This document shows positions 1 through 5,646 of a stretch of 5,942 nucleotides of DNA, piece after piece. The translations under genes were made by a program, and so were the position numbers. The stretch's first letter is position 1; every line of letters begins with the position of its first letter. The stretch spans positions 1 to 5,942 of the forward strand of contig CAKVCR010000187.1 in NCBI GenBank assembly GCA_934725835.1. Reading direction: 5' to 3'. This stretch comes from an uncultured Odoribacter sp. (GTDB lineage Bacteria > Bacteroidota > Bacteroidia > Bacteroidales > Marinifilaceae). The notes below the pieces were generated by a model. It was given only the letters and a program-made list of their open reading frames with translations, ran no database searches and had not been told where the DNA came from.

Positions 1-886
1 CTTGTGGATAGTCCACCGCAAAAATGAAGTCATTGTCGCTTACCTGCTCATATTTGCTCAGTCCCACTTCGTATGAAATATTCAAGGAAGAGGGGAACAA
101 CCGCATATTGATGGTATCTGGCACCTGTTGAGGAGTGATGGCTACAGAGCGGCGCGATTCTGTGAATTGTTCCACCTCTAGCGTGACTTTAGTGGAACTG
201 AGATTTAACTGACAATTTTCGATATCAGCCAATTTGAGAGTCTCGCTTTTGGTTCTGCTCAAATCTTTTACCGTCCACATCTCCGTTGGCACATTTTCCA
301 ATTTGTCAATAATGTTTGCTGGACCATTGACGGTTACACTGTCCGGATTGAGTACTATCCTGTTGAGAATATACTGTCTTTTTAGTCTACAGTCTAAGAT
401 AGGACTGATTGGTACTTTCTTCTTCTGTGCGGGGGCAAACCGGAAAGCAATCTTTTCCGGATAGACGGAAACCAATTTAATGTCCGGACTGATTTGATTG
501 CCAAGTTTTTCTTTGATGTCATTGGTGTTCAGTATATATTCGGAAATGCCACTACGTTCCTGTAGCAAATGCTCATAGGTGGCAAAATTAAGCGTGATGG
601 GCTGAAACGATGTTTTAATGCGATAGCCCATAAGCGTAAAGCCTTTTGCTTGAACATTCAGTTGCAGACAATCAGGCAATTTGTCCACAGGATATTTATC
701 TTTGGGAATGTTGATGTATTTGATGGGGTAGCTCAATTCTGTCTGATAGTCTTGGCTGAAGGTGTTCATAAACCATAGAATGGAGGCGATAACAACACAT
801 ATCAGATAAGTGACTATGGTTCGGTTGAGAATAATCTCTTTCGCATATTTGTTTATTTTTCCAATCAATGCTTTCAAATCAGACAT
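1..886 (-). CDS. YbbR-domain (CdaR-like) membrane-anchored protein, 3' end cut by the window
   Basis: Read on the minus strand from an ATG at 886, this frame stays open for 295 codons to the window edge, so the C-terminus is missing. The product starts with a short basic cytoplasmic segment, then one membrane helix at about residues 23-41 (ending ILWFM), then a beta-rich extracytoplasmic region. That region carries YbbR-type repeats at about 45-155 and 156-240, and a third begins near 245. The segment at about 181-202 (PDSVTVNGPANIIDKL) is the characteristic repeat signature. In Firmicutes YbbR/CdaR binds and regulates the c-di-AMP cyclase CdaA; in Bacteroidetes the role is not established. 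YbbR genes in this phylum often lie between yajC and coaE, and yajC is indeed upstream here. A hairpin at 925-962 separates it from yajC, so it may be transcribed separately, although I saw no good promoter in the gap. The family call is confident; the function is not. Confidence 0.88.
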   Translation of the reverse strand, partial: MSDLKALIGKINKYAKEIILNRTIVTYLICVVIASILWFMNTFSQDYQTELSYPIKYINIPKDKYPVDKLPDCLQLNVQAKGFTLMGYRIKTSFQPITLNFATYEHLLQERSGISEYILNTNDIKEKLGNQISPDIKLVSVYPEKIAFRFAPAQKKKVPISPILDCRLKRQYILNRIVLNPDSVTVNGPANIIDKLENVPTEMWTVKDLSRTKSETLKLADIENCQLNLSSTKVTLEVEQFTESRRSVAITPQQVPDTINMRLFPSSLNISYEVGLSKYEQVSDNDFIFAVDYPQ

Positions 887-924
887 AGGACAGAATATTC
901 TAAAAAGGTTAACGATTGAAAATT

Positions 925-962
925 AAAAGGTATAAGCCAAAGGACTCCGGCTTATACCTTTT
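925..962 (-). terminator. Intrinsic terminator (or attenuator) after yajC
   Basis: There is a perfect 14-base inverted repeat (925-938 with 949-962) around a 10-base loop. On the minus strand the descending arm ends in CCTTTT and is followed by AATTTTC, giving a T-rich tail. It begins 19 bases after the yajC stop. This fits a Rho-independent terminator for the amn-DUF1573-yajC operon. The plus-strand reading also has an A-rich/T-rich flank, but no plus-strand gene ends here. Confidence 0.8.
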
Positions 963-980
963 GTTACGTGTTATTCCGGA

Positions 981-1289
981 TTATTTCGCCGGAGCAGCGT
1001 CAGTCATATCTTTGATAACTGCTGATTTGTCAATTTTCAGACGGTTCTGTCCTTCCACTTCCATGATGATGTAGTAGTCGCCGATTTCCAGCACTTTTCC
1101 ATAGATACCGCCGGTTGTGACGATTTTATCACCTTTTTTCAGTGCGTCGCGGAAATTTTTCAGTTCTTTCTGTCTCTTCATTTGAGGACGGATCATGAAA
1201 AACCAGAATACAATAATAATCAGAACCAAAGGCAGAAAACTCATGATTCCACCTGTTTGTTGCTGTAATGCAATAAATAATGTGTTCAT
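981..1289 (-). CDS. yajC: Sec translocon accessory protein YajC
   Basis: This 102-residue protein has the YajC layout. A short N-terminal tail rich in Q and G precedes a single membrane helix at about residues 16-33. Next come RPQMKRQKE (34-42, the family's conserved RPQ and basic stretch) and a small cytoplasmic beta domain with VTTGGIYG at 57-64. The A/P/K-rich end is also usual. YajC associates with SecDF and the SecYEG channel in the inner membrane and assists protein export; it is usually dispensable in E. coli. Length matches the family (about 85-115 residues). It follows the DUF1573 gene by 34 bases of very A/T-rich DNA with no Shine-Dalgarno and no TAnnTTTG element, so it is probably read from the upstream operon. 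No secD/secF or tgt neighbour is visible, which is normal for Bacteroidetes. An internal Met at residue 16 is a less likely start, because it would lie at the edge of the membrane helix. Confidence 0.93.
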   Translation of the reverse strand: MNTLFIALQQQTGGIMSFLPLVLIIIVFWFFMIRPQMKRQKELKNFRDALKKGDKIVTTGGIYGKVLEIGDYYIIMEVEGQNRLKIDKSAVIKDMTDAAPAK

Positions 1290-1323
1290 ACTCTATTTGT
1301 TAATTAATTGATATTTAGTAATT

Positions 1324-1716
1324 TCAATATATAACATCCGCAGTAACGCTAATTGTTGTCTGCTTTCCCGGGATGTTTGCAAATATACTGATTTCTTTGT
1401 ATTGTTTTCCATTTCTGCCACGAGAGTTGAAAGCAATTTCAATTTTTCCCTCTTTCCCCGGTTTGACGGGAGCTTTGTCATAGTTGACAGTAGTGCAACC
1501 GCAGTCCGTTTTTACGCTCTTTATCAGCAGGTTGTTTTCCCCTGTATTTTTGAAATAAAATGTGTGACAAACTTCCTCTCCCTCTTTCACTTCTCCAAAA
1601 TTCCACGTCTTGCGGGTCCATTCCATGCTTGTCTCTGCTACCTGTGTCGTTTTGTCCTTTTCTTTGCACGAACAGATAGACATTAGACAAAAGCAGATAA
1701 GTAATATTCTCTTCAT
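1324..1716 (-). CDS. DUF1573-family lipoprotein
   Basis: This 130-residue protein has a type II signal peptide. MKR is followed by a hydrophobic core rich in Cys, then a lipobox ICSC with the likely lipidated Cys at residue 17. The mature protein begins CKEKDK, a charged start that loosely resembles the export signals of surface lipoproteins in this phylum, but not closely enough to claim surface location. Residues about 33-128 form a DUF1573 immunoglobulin-like domain: WNFGEVKEGEEV (38-49), FYFKNTGENNLLIKSV (53-68) and the hallmark DCGCTT (71-76). The family is abundant in Bacteroidetes and its function is unknown; the Ig-like fold suggests a structural or binding role in the periplasm. Its ATG lies one base after the amn stop (TAATATG on the minus strand), which implies translational coupling. 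It is 34 bases upstream of yajC. Confidence 0.88.
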   Translation of the reverse strand: MKRILLICFCLMSICSCKEKDKTTQVAETSMEWTRKTWNFGEVKEGEEVCHTFYFKNTGENNLLIKSVKTDCGCTTVNYDKAPVKPGKEGKIEIAFNSRGRNGKQYKEISIFANIPGKQTTISVTADVIY

Positions 1717-1717
1717 A

Positions 1718-2488
1718 TTAAAATATCAGATGTTTAACTGAATAATTTTTGTCGCGGATATTGTTCAGTACATCAATACCTATTTCCAGATGTTGTTTAA
1801 CAAATTCCTGTGTCACATGTTTGTCGGATTCGGCAGTTTTAATGCCTTCCGATATCATCGGACGGTCGGATACCAGCAACAAAGCTCCTGTGGGGATGCG
1901 GTTGGCGAATCCCACAGTAAAAATAGTGGCAGTTTCCATATCAACCGCCATTGCCCGTGTGCTGCGGAGATATTCTTTGAACCGATCATCGTATTCCCAA
2001 ACTCTACGGTTGGTGGTATATACAACCCCGGTGTAATATTCTCGATTGTGTGCAACAATTGCTTTCGAGCAGGCTTTCTGGATACTGAAGGCGGGTAGAG
2101 CTGGCACTTCATGCGGCATATAGTCGTCCGATGTTCCCTCTCCTTTGATGGCGGCAATCGGCAAAATATAGTCCCCAACAGCATTCTTAGCTTTCAATCC
2201 TCCGCATTTCCCGATAAACAGCACTGCTTCCGGTTCTATGGCAGTCAGCAAGTCGAGTATCGTAGCAGCATTTGGACTTCCCATTCCGAAATTGATAAGC
2301 GTCACGCCATTGAACGATACATTGGGCATTGTTTTGTCCGCACCGATAATGGGCACGTGGTACATCTCTGAAAAAAGCTCCAGATAATATTCAAAGTTCG
2401 TCAGCAGTATGTATTTGGAAAAATCCTCCAAGGCACGCCCTGTATATCTCGGCAACCAATTGTCTACAATCTCTTTCTTTGTTTTCAT
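1718..2488 (-). CDS. amn: AMP nucleosidase, Bacteroidetes short type
   Basis: This 256-residue protein of the nucleoside phosphorylase (PNP/UDP, NP-I) superfamily matches what I know of the AMP nucleosidase used in Bacteroidetes. It hydrolyses AMP to adenine and ribose 5-phosphate in the cytoplasm. Visible landmarks are the ribose/phosphate-site loop GMGSPNA (68-74), FIGKCGGL (91-98), the nucleoside-binding VDMETAT (182-188) and SDRP (207-210). The Asp in SDRP (208) corresponds to the catalytic Asp of NP-I enzymes. It is about half the length of E. coli Amn (about 480 residues), lacking the separate N-terminal domain; this is typical for the Bacteroidetes form, so it is not a truncation. The first ATG, giving MKTKKEIVDNW, is kept. 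It appears to be the first gene of an operon with the DUF1573 lipoprotein and yajC. I found no good promoter upstream on the minus strand. Another NP-I specificity (purine nucleoside phosphorylase) is the main alternative. Confidence 0.88.
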   Translation of the reverse strand: MKTKKEIVDNWLPRYTGRALEDFSKYILLTNFEYYLELFSEMYHVPIIGADKTMPNVSFNGVTLINFGMGSPNAATILDLLTAIEPEAVLFIGKCGGLKAKNAVGDYILPIAAIKGEGTSDDYMPHEVPALPAFSIQKACSKAIVAHNREYYTGVVYTTNRRVWEYDDRFKEYLRSTRAMAVDMETATIFTVGFANRIPTGALLLVSDRPMISEGIKTAESDKHVTQEFVKQHLEIGIDVLNNIRDKNYSVKHLIF

Positions 2489-2590
2489 GTTCCTTCTTTT
2501 GCGGTGTCTGTCGGTTGGCAGACTGATTTACACTCTGCACATACAGATGCTAATGCCTTGGGTGGCTTCTTTCTAAAAACTTTGTTTTCA

Positions 2591-2622
2591 TTTGCCGTAC
2601 CGCTCTCCTTTCGCTATCTTTG
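2591..2622 (+). promoter_or_regulatory. Bacteroidetes-type promoter of queA
   Basis: TTTG at 2591-2594 (-33 element) is followed after 20 bases by TATCTTTG at 2615-2622, an exact match to the -7 consensus TAnnTTTG recognised by the primary sigma factor of Bacteroides. Transcription would start near 2629, leaving an A/T-rich leader of about 40 bases before the queA ATG. The leader has no clear Shine-Dalgarno, as is usual in this phylum. Confidence 0.8.
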
Positions 2623-2669
2623 TGCGCTTTTTCGGCAATAAAATTAAAACATAATCATTAAACGGCAAA

Positions 2670-3908
2670 ATGAAAATGGCAGAAGAACTGAATCACTTGA
2701 AAAACATACGGATAGAAGATTATACGTACGAATTGCCTGACTTGCGGATTGCTAAATTTCCACTAGCGGAACGAGAGGCGTCCAAATTGCTTGTCTATCG
2801 CGACGGTCAGATTGATGAGCGGCGTTTCGGCGAGGTCAGAGAGTTGCTCCAGCCAGGGCAGACGTTGATTTTCAACAACACCAAAGTGATTCATGCCCGC
2901 ATTTTCTTTAGAAAGCCGACAGGAGCCACGATTGAGGTTTTCTGCCTCGAGCCTCACCTGCCAGTGGATTATGCCCAGAATTTTGCGTCTAAGGGCTGTT
3001 GCGAGTGGAGCTGTATGGTGGGTAATCTGAAAAAGTGGAAAGAAGGAACTATCGAATGCCGGTTTGAATATAACGGCGCCGAATATACTTTGCAGGCAGA
3101 GCGTGGCGAGCAGCAGAACGGTGAAGTGATTGTCCGTTTTCAGTGGGGAGAAGAACTCTCTTTCAGCGAAGTACTCGAAGGATGCGGGCGCATTCCCATT
3201 CCGCCCTATTTGAACCGAGAGTCGGAGGCATCTGATGAAATTCGTTACCAGACGGTCTATTCCCGTGAAGAGGGATCGGTAGCTGCACCTACTGCCGGTT
3301 TACATTTCACCCGTCCCCTGCTCGATGACTTGCAGTCCAAGGGTGTGAATGTTCAGGAATTGACGCTGCATGTCGGAGCTGGCACATTCCGTCCCGTAAA
3401 AGCAGAAACAATCGGCGGACATGATATGCACACGGAGCATGTCATTATCAACCGTGGGTTGGTGGAATGTCTGCATGATAAGCCAAAGGAGATTATCGCC
3501 GTTGGTACCACTTCTGTGCGTACTCTCGAAAGTCTGTACTGGTTGGGGGTGAAACGATTGGTCGGGTATGATAATTTTTTCTCCCTGCAACAGTGGGAAG
3601 CCTACACGTTGCCGTCTCATTATTCGTTGCGCCAATCGATGGATGCACTCTTAGGCTGGTTTGACGAAACACACGAGGAGTTATTGAAGGCATCCACCAC
3701 CATTATTATTGTGCCGGGCTACCGTTTCCGGGTGATTGATGCGATGTTTACCAATTTTCATCAGCCTCAGAGCACACTCTTACTTCTTGTTGGAGCAGCA
3801 GTGGGGGATGATTGGCATAAAATATATGATTATGCAATGGGGCATGGTTTCCGTTTCTTGAGTTATGGTGATAGCAGTTTGTTGAAAATTAAGAATATAG
3901 CAGAATGA
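2670..3908 (+). CDS. queA: S-adenosylmethionine:tRNA ribosyltransferase-isomerase (queuosine synthesis)
   Basis: QueA transfers and isomerises the ribosyl part of S-adenosylmethionine onto 7-aminomethyl-7-deazaguanine at position 34 of GUN-anticodon tRNAs, giving epoxyqueuosine. Conserved blocks are easy to see: FNNTKVIHARI (68-78), GRIPIPPYLNR (173-183), YQTVYSREEGSVAAPTAGLH (193-212), LHVGAGTFRPVK (233-244), MHTEH (253-257), VGTTSVRTLES (278-288), and PGYRFRVIDAMFTNFHQPQS (349-368) with SYGD (398-401). At 412 residues it is longer than the E. coli enzyme (about 356). The extra length is mostly between about 290 and 345, after VRTLES and before the PGY block, and it looks like the usual Bacteroidetes form. 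Two in-frame ATGs (2670 and 2676) lie together; the first is chosen, and it changes only two residues. A clear promoter sits 48 bases upstream. The stop overlaps the next gene by four bases (ATGA), indicating an operon with translational coupling. Confidence 0.97.
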   Translation: MKMAEELNHLKNIRIEDYTYELPDLRIAKFPLAEREASKLLVYRDGQIDERRFGEVRELLQPGQTLIFNNTKVIHARIFFRKPTGATIEVFCLEPHLPVDYAQNFASKGCCEWSCMVGNLKKWKEGTIECRFEYNGAEYTLQAERGEQQNGEVIVRFQWGEELSFSEVLEGCGRIPIPPYLNRESEASDEIRYQTVYSREEGSVAAPTAGLHFTRPLLDDLQSKGVNVQELTLHVGAGTFRPVKAETIGGHDMHTEHVIINRGLVECLHDKPKEIIAVGTTSVRTLESLYWLGVKRLVGYDNFFSLQQWEAYTLPSHYSLRQSMDALLGWFDETHEELLKASTTIIIVPGYRFRVIDAMFTNFHQPQSTLLLLVGAAVGDDWHKIYDYAMGHGFRFLSYGDSSLLKIKNIAE

Positions 3909-4333
3909 TAGAGCTTTCATTTCCATCATTTGACTACAAAGTGAAGAAGCAAGGCGGTTGTGTTTTGATTTTTGACATTCTCCGCAAAAAATTTGTAGTC
4001 CTGACGCCCGAAGAATGGGTACGTCAGCATCTGATACATTACAAGAATTACCCCCCAGCCTTGATTGCCGTTGAGCGGGAAATTGAATTGTACGGATTGC
4101 CGCGTCGTTTTGATGTGGTAGTTTTCGACCGCACTGGCACTCCTTGGCTAATTGTCGAATGTAAGGCTCCCTCTGTATCCCTCCGGCGTCAAGTGTTCGA
4201 TCAGGCATTCCGCTATAATATTACACTTTCAGCTCCGTATGTGGCAGTTACAAACGGAGTGACGCATTTCTGCGGAAAAATCGATTCCAAACAAGGATTT
4301 ATCTTTATGGATGATTTCCCAGAGTTTGTATAA
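3905..4333 (+). CDS. Stand-alone HsdR N-terminal-like (PD-(D/E)XK) protein
   Basis: This 142-residue protein resembles the stand-alone domain related to the N-terminus of type I restriction subunit HsdR (HSDR_N_2-like), seen in many Bacteroidetes genomes. The nuclease-fold signature appears intact. PEEWVRQ (35-41) on an N-terminal helix is followed by RRFDVVVFD (67-75) with Asp70, then LIVECK (82-87) giving E85-x-K87. QAFRYN (100-105) resembles the QxxxY helix of this fold. It has no helicase domain, no specificity or methylase subunit beside it, and no antitoxin-like partner, so this is not a restriction locus. The substrate and role are unknown. It may act on nucleic acid, or it may keep only the fold. 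Its ATG overlaps the queA stop by four bases, so it is likely co-translated with queA from the promoter at 2591-2622. Base composition looks like that of its neighbours, with no sign of recent transfer. The fold call is fairly sure; activity is inference. Confidence 0.8.
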   Translation: MIELSFPSFDYKVKKQGGCVLIFDILRKKFVVLTPEEWVRQHLIHYKNYPPALIAVEREIELYGLPRRFDVVVFDRTGTPWLIVECKAPSVSLRRQVFDQAFRYNITLSAPYVAVTNGVTHFCGKIDSKQGFIFMDDFPEFV

Positions 4334-4340
4334 ATGAAAA

Positions 4341-4366
4341 GCAGGATTCCCCGTTGGAAATCCTGC
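4341..4366 (-). terminator. Intrinsic terminator of meaB at the convergent junction
   Basis: An 8-base perfect inverted repeat (GCAGGATT at 4341-4348, AATCCTGC at 4359-4366) encloses a 10-base loop that could add two more G-C pairs past one mismatch. On the minus strand the hairpin is followed by TTTTCATTTA, so it suits termination of meaB, whose stop is 18 bases away. On the plus strand it is followed by CCTATAAAC with no T-run, so it is a weaker stop signal for the queA operon. Confidence 0.7.
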
Positions 4367-4383
4367 CCTATAAACTGCATTGT

Positions 4384-5484
4384 TTATCCCTTGAAGTATT
4401 TGTCCAATAATTCGAAAGCAGCGGCAAACGAACTTACCTGATTCTTCATCACCTGTTCTTCGGCAATTTTCAGGTTATCTTTCTGGCTTTGATAAAAACG
4501 GTTGCGCAACTGCTCGTTGATGGTTTCATACATCCAGTATTTTGACTGTTCGGCTCTGCGATGCTCGAAATAGCCGTTTTGTTGAGTCTCGCTGCAATAG
4601 TGCAAGATGTTGTCCCAAATAGCATCAATACCTGTGCGTTCGTAAGCAGAACAGGTCATCACTTTCGGCATCACTCCTGATTCATGAGGCGGGAAATAGT
4701 GCAAAGCTGTTGCCAATTGTGCTTTGGCCAGTTCGGCACGCTGGATGTTATTACCGTCAGCCTTATTGATAATGATACTGTCAGCCATCTCCATAATACC
4801 GCGCTTGATGCCCTGCAATTCATCGCCGGCTCCGGCAATCTGCACCAGCAGGAAGAAGTCAACCATCGAATGAACAGCCGTTTCGCTCTGTCCGACACCT
4901 ACCGTCTCAATCAGAATGATATCGAATCCTGCAGTCTCGCATAGAATCATAGCTTCGCGGGTCTTGCGGGCTACACCTCCCAGCGAACCGGCAGAAGGGG
5001 AAGGACGTATATATGCCAGCGGGTCGCATGACAATTCCTCCATACGGGTCTTGTCGCCCAGAATACTACCCTTGGAACGTTCGCTACTCGGGTCTATGGC
5101 CAATACTGCAATTTTGTGTCCCTCTTTAGTCAGATATTTACCGAAACTTTCGATAAACGTACTCTTTCCGGCTCCCGGTACCCCCGTAATACCAACGCGT
5201 ACCGACCGTCCAGACGAGGGCAGACAGCGTCTGATGACCTCTTGCGCTACGACCTGATGCTCGGGTTTAGAACTCTCCACTAACGTAATAGCCTGGCTTA
5301 AAATATTGATGTTGCCTTTTAATATACCCTCCACATAATCGTCGGCCGTCAGCTCCTGCTTCCGAATCATTCTCAGGCGTGCGGCAATATTGGGATTCAT
5401 GGGGTCCGGTTGTGGAATACCCTTGTTTACTTTTAATCCTTCATACTCCGGCGAATTTTCCGGATGTTCCATACATTCTGACAT
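4384..5484 (-). CDS. meaB: MeaB-type GTPase, chaperone of methylmalonyl-CoA mutase (ArgK family)
   Basis: From the ATG at 5484 the product has 366 residues. This G3E P-loop GTPase protects methylmalonyl-CoA mutase and gates adenosylcobalamin loading, in the pathway linking succinyl-CoA and propionate. Motifs: Walker A GVPGAGKST (101-109), the family block DPSSERSKGSILGDKTRME (131-149), PSPSAGSLGGVARKTREAM (161-179), ETVGVGQSE (193-201, switch region), GAGDELQGIKRGI (218-230), NKAD (240-243, guanine specificity) and CSA (278-280). A C-terminal helical dimerisation arm follows. The frame is open to an earlier ATG at 5541, but the 19 extra residues (MFILILRLYLCSKSKSEII) are not like MeaB and overlap an exact -7 promoter element at 5510-5517, so 5484 is preferred. 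The family was once called ArgK, an arginine-transport kinase, a name now considered wrong. The mutase genes are not in the window. It appears monocistronic, with its own promoter and terminator. Confidence 0.94.
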   Translation of the reverse strand: MSECMEHPENSPEYEGLKVNKGIPQPDPMNPNIAARLRMIRKQELTADDYVEGILKGNINILSQAITLVESSKPEHQVVAQEVIRRCLPSSGRSVRVGITGVPGAGKSTFIESFGKYLTKEGHKIAVLAIDPSSERSKGSILGDKTRMEELSCDPLAYIRPSPSAGSLGGVARKTREAMILCETAGFDIILIETVGVGQSETAVHSMVDFFLLVQIAGAGDELQGIKRGIMEMADSIIINKADGNNIQRAELAKAQLATALHYFPPHESGVMPKVMTCSAYERTGIDAIWDNILHYCSETQQNGYFEHRRAEQSKYWMYETINEQLRNRFYQSQKDNLKIAEEQVMKNQVSSFAAAFELLDKYFKG

Positions 5485-5509
5485 GATTATCTCTGATTTT
5501 GATTTACTG

Positions 5510-5517
5510 CAAAGATA
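5510..5517 (-). promoter_or_regulatory. -7 promoter element of meaB
   Basis: On the minus strand this reads TATCTTTG, an exact TAnnTTTG match and identical to the queA element. Transcription would start near 5503, about 19 bases before the meaB ATG at 5484. The -33 element is weak: only a TGTTT-like sequence near 5536-5540, with no exact TTTG at the expected spacing. The placement of this element is the main reason for rejecting the start at 5541. Confidence 0.65.
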
Positions 5518-5591
5518 CAATCTTAAAATGAGAATAAACATCCCTTATCAAATGATTTTTCGCTGCTTAGGAAAAAGGAACAGACTATCGG

Positions 5592-5621
5592 TTGGTAGTT
5601 ACAATAAAATTCGTAAATTTG
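5592..5621 (+). promoter_or_regulatory. Bacteroidetes-type promoter of the lipoprotein gene at 5647
   Basis: TTG at 5592-5594 and TAAATTTG at 5614-5621 are 19 bases apart and match the -33/-7 pattern of Bacteroides promoters. The expected start of transcription, near 5628, leaves a leader of about 19 bases before the ATG. The leader is A/T-rich and lacks a Shine-Dalgarno. Confidence 0.7.
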
Positions 5622-5646
5622 TCAAATGTTATCAAATTTAATCAAT

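Noticed and set aside
234..778. Two plus-strand open frames (234-464 and 569-778) opposite the ybbR gene
   Set aside because: The minus frame is continuous over 295 codons with YbbR signatures. The plus frames have no family resemblance or start signals.
925..932. TACCTTTT on the minus strand as a -7 element for ybbR
   Set aside because: It lies inside the terminator stem, lacks the final G of the consensus and has no -33 partner at the expected distance.
1293..1481. 62-codon minus frame overlapping the 3' end of the DUF1573 gene and reaching yajC
   Set aside because: It overlaps DUF1573 for most of its length, has no recognisable domain, and would have to start inside the DUF1573 coding region.
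2506..2523. Short inverted repeat GTCTG...CAGAC upstream of amn
   Set aside because: Only 5 base pairs with an 8-base loop and no T-run; expected by chance in a region this size.
2489..2660. Search for a minus-strand TAnnTTTG promoter for the amn operon
   Set aside because: No sequence within one mismatch was found. The operon promoter may be a divergent type or lie further into the queA side; I prefer not to name one.
3780..4208. 142-codon open frame on the minus strand across the queA/HsdR-N junction
   Set aside because: It lies opposite two well-supported genes, matches no family I recognise, has a poor composition (scattered Cys, Gln and Arg) and no promoter.
3905..4333. Reading the HsdR-N-like gene as a remnant of a type I restriction system
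   Set aside because: The frame is intact with a natural stop, there are no hsdM/hsdS remnants nearby, and stand-alone copies are common in Bacteroidetes.
4671..5257. Open frames in other phases within meaB (4671-4898, 4684-4944, 4916-5257)
   Set aside because: MeaB GTPase motifs run through this region without interruption; the other frames are by-products of its codon composition.
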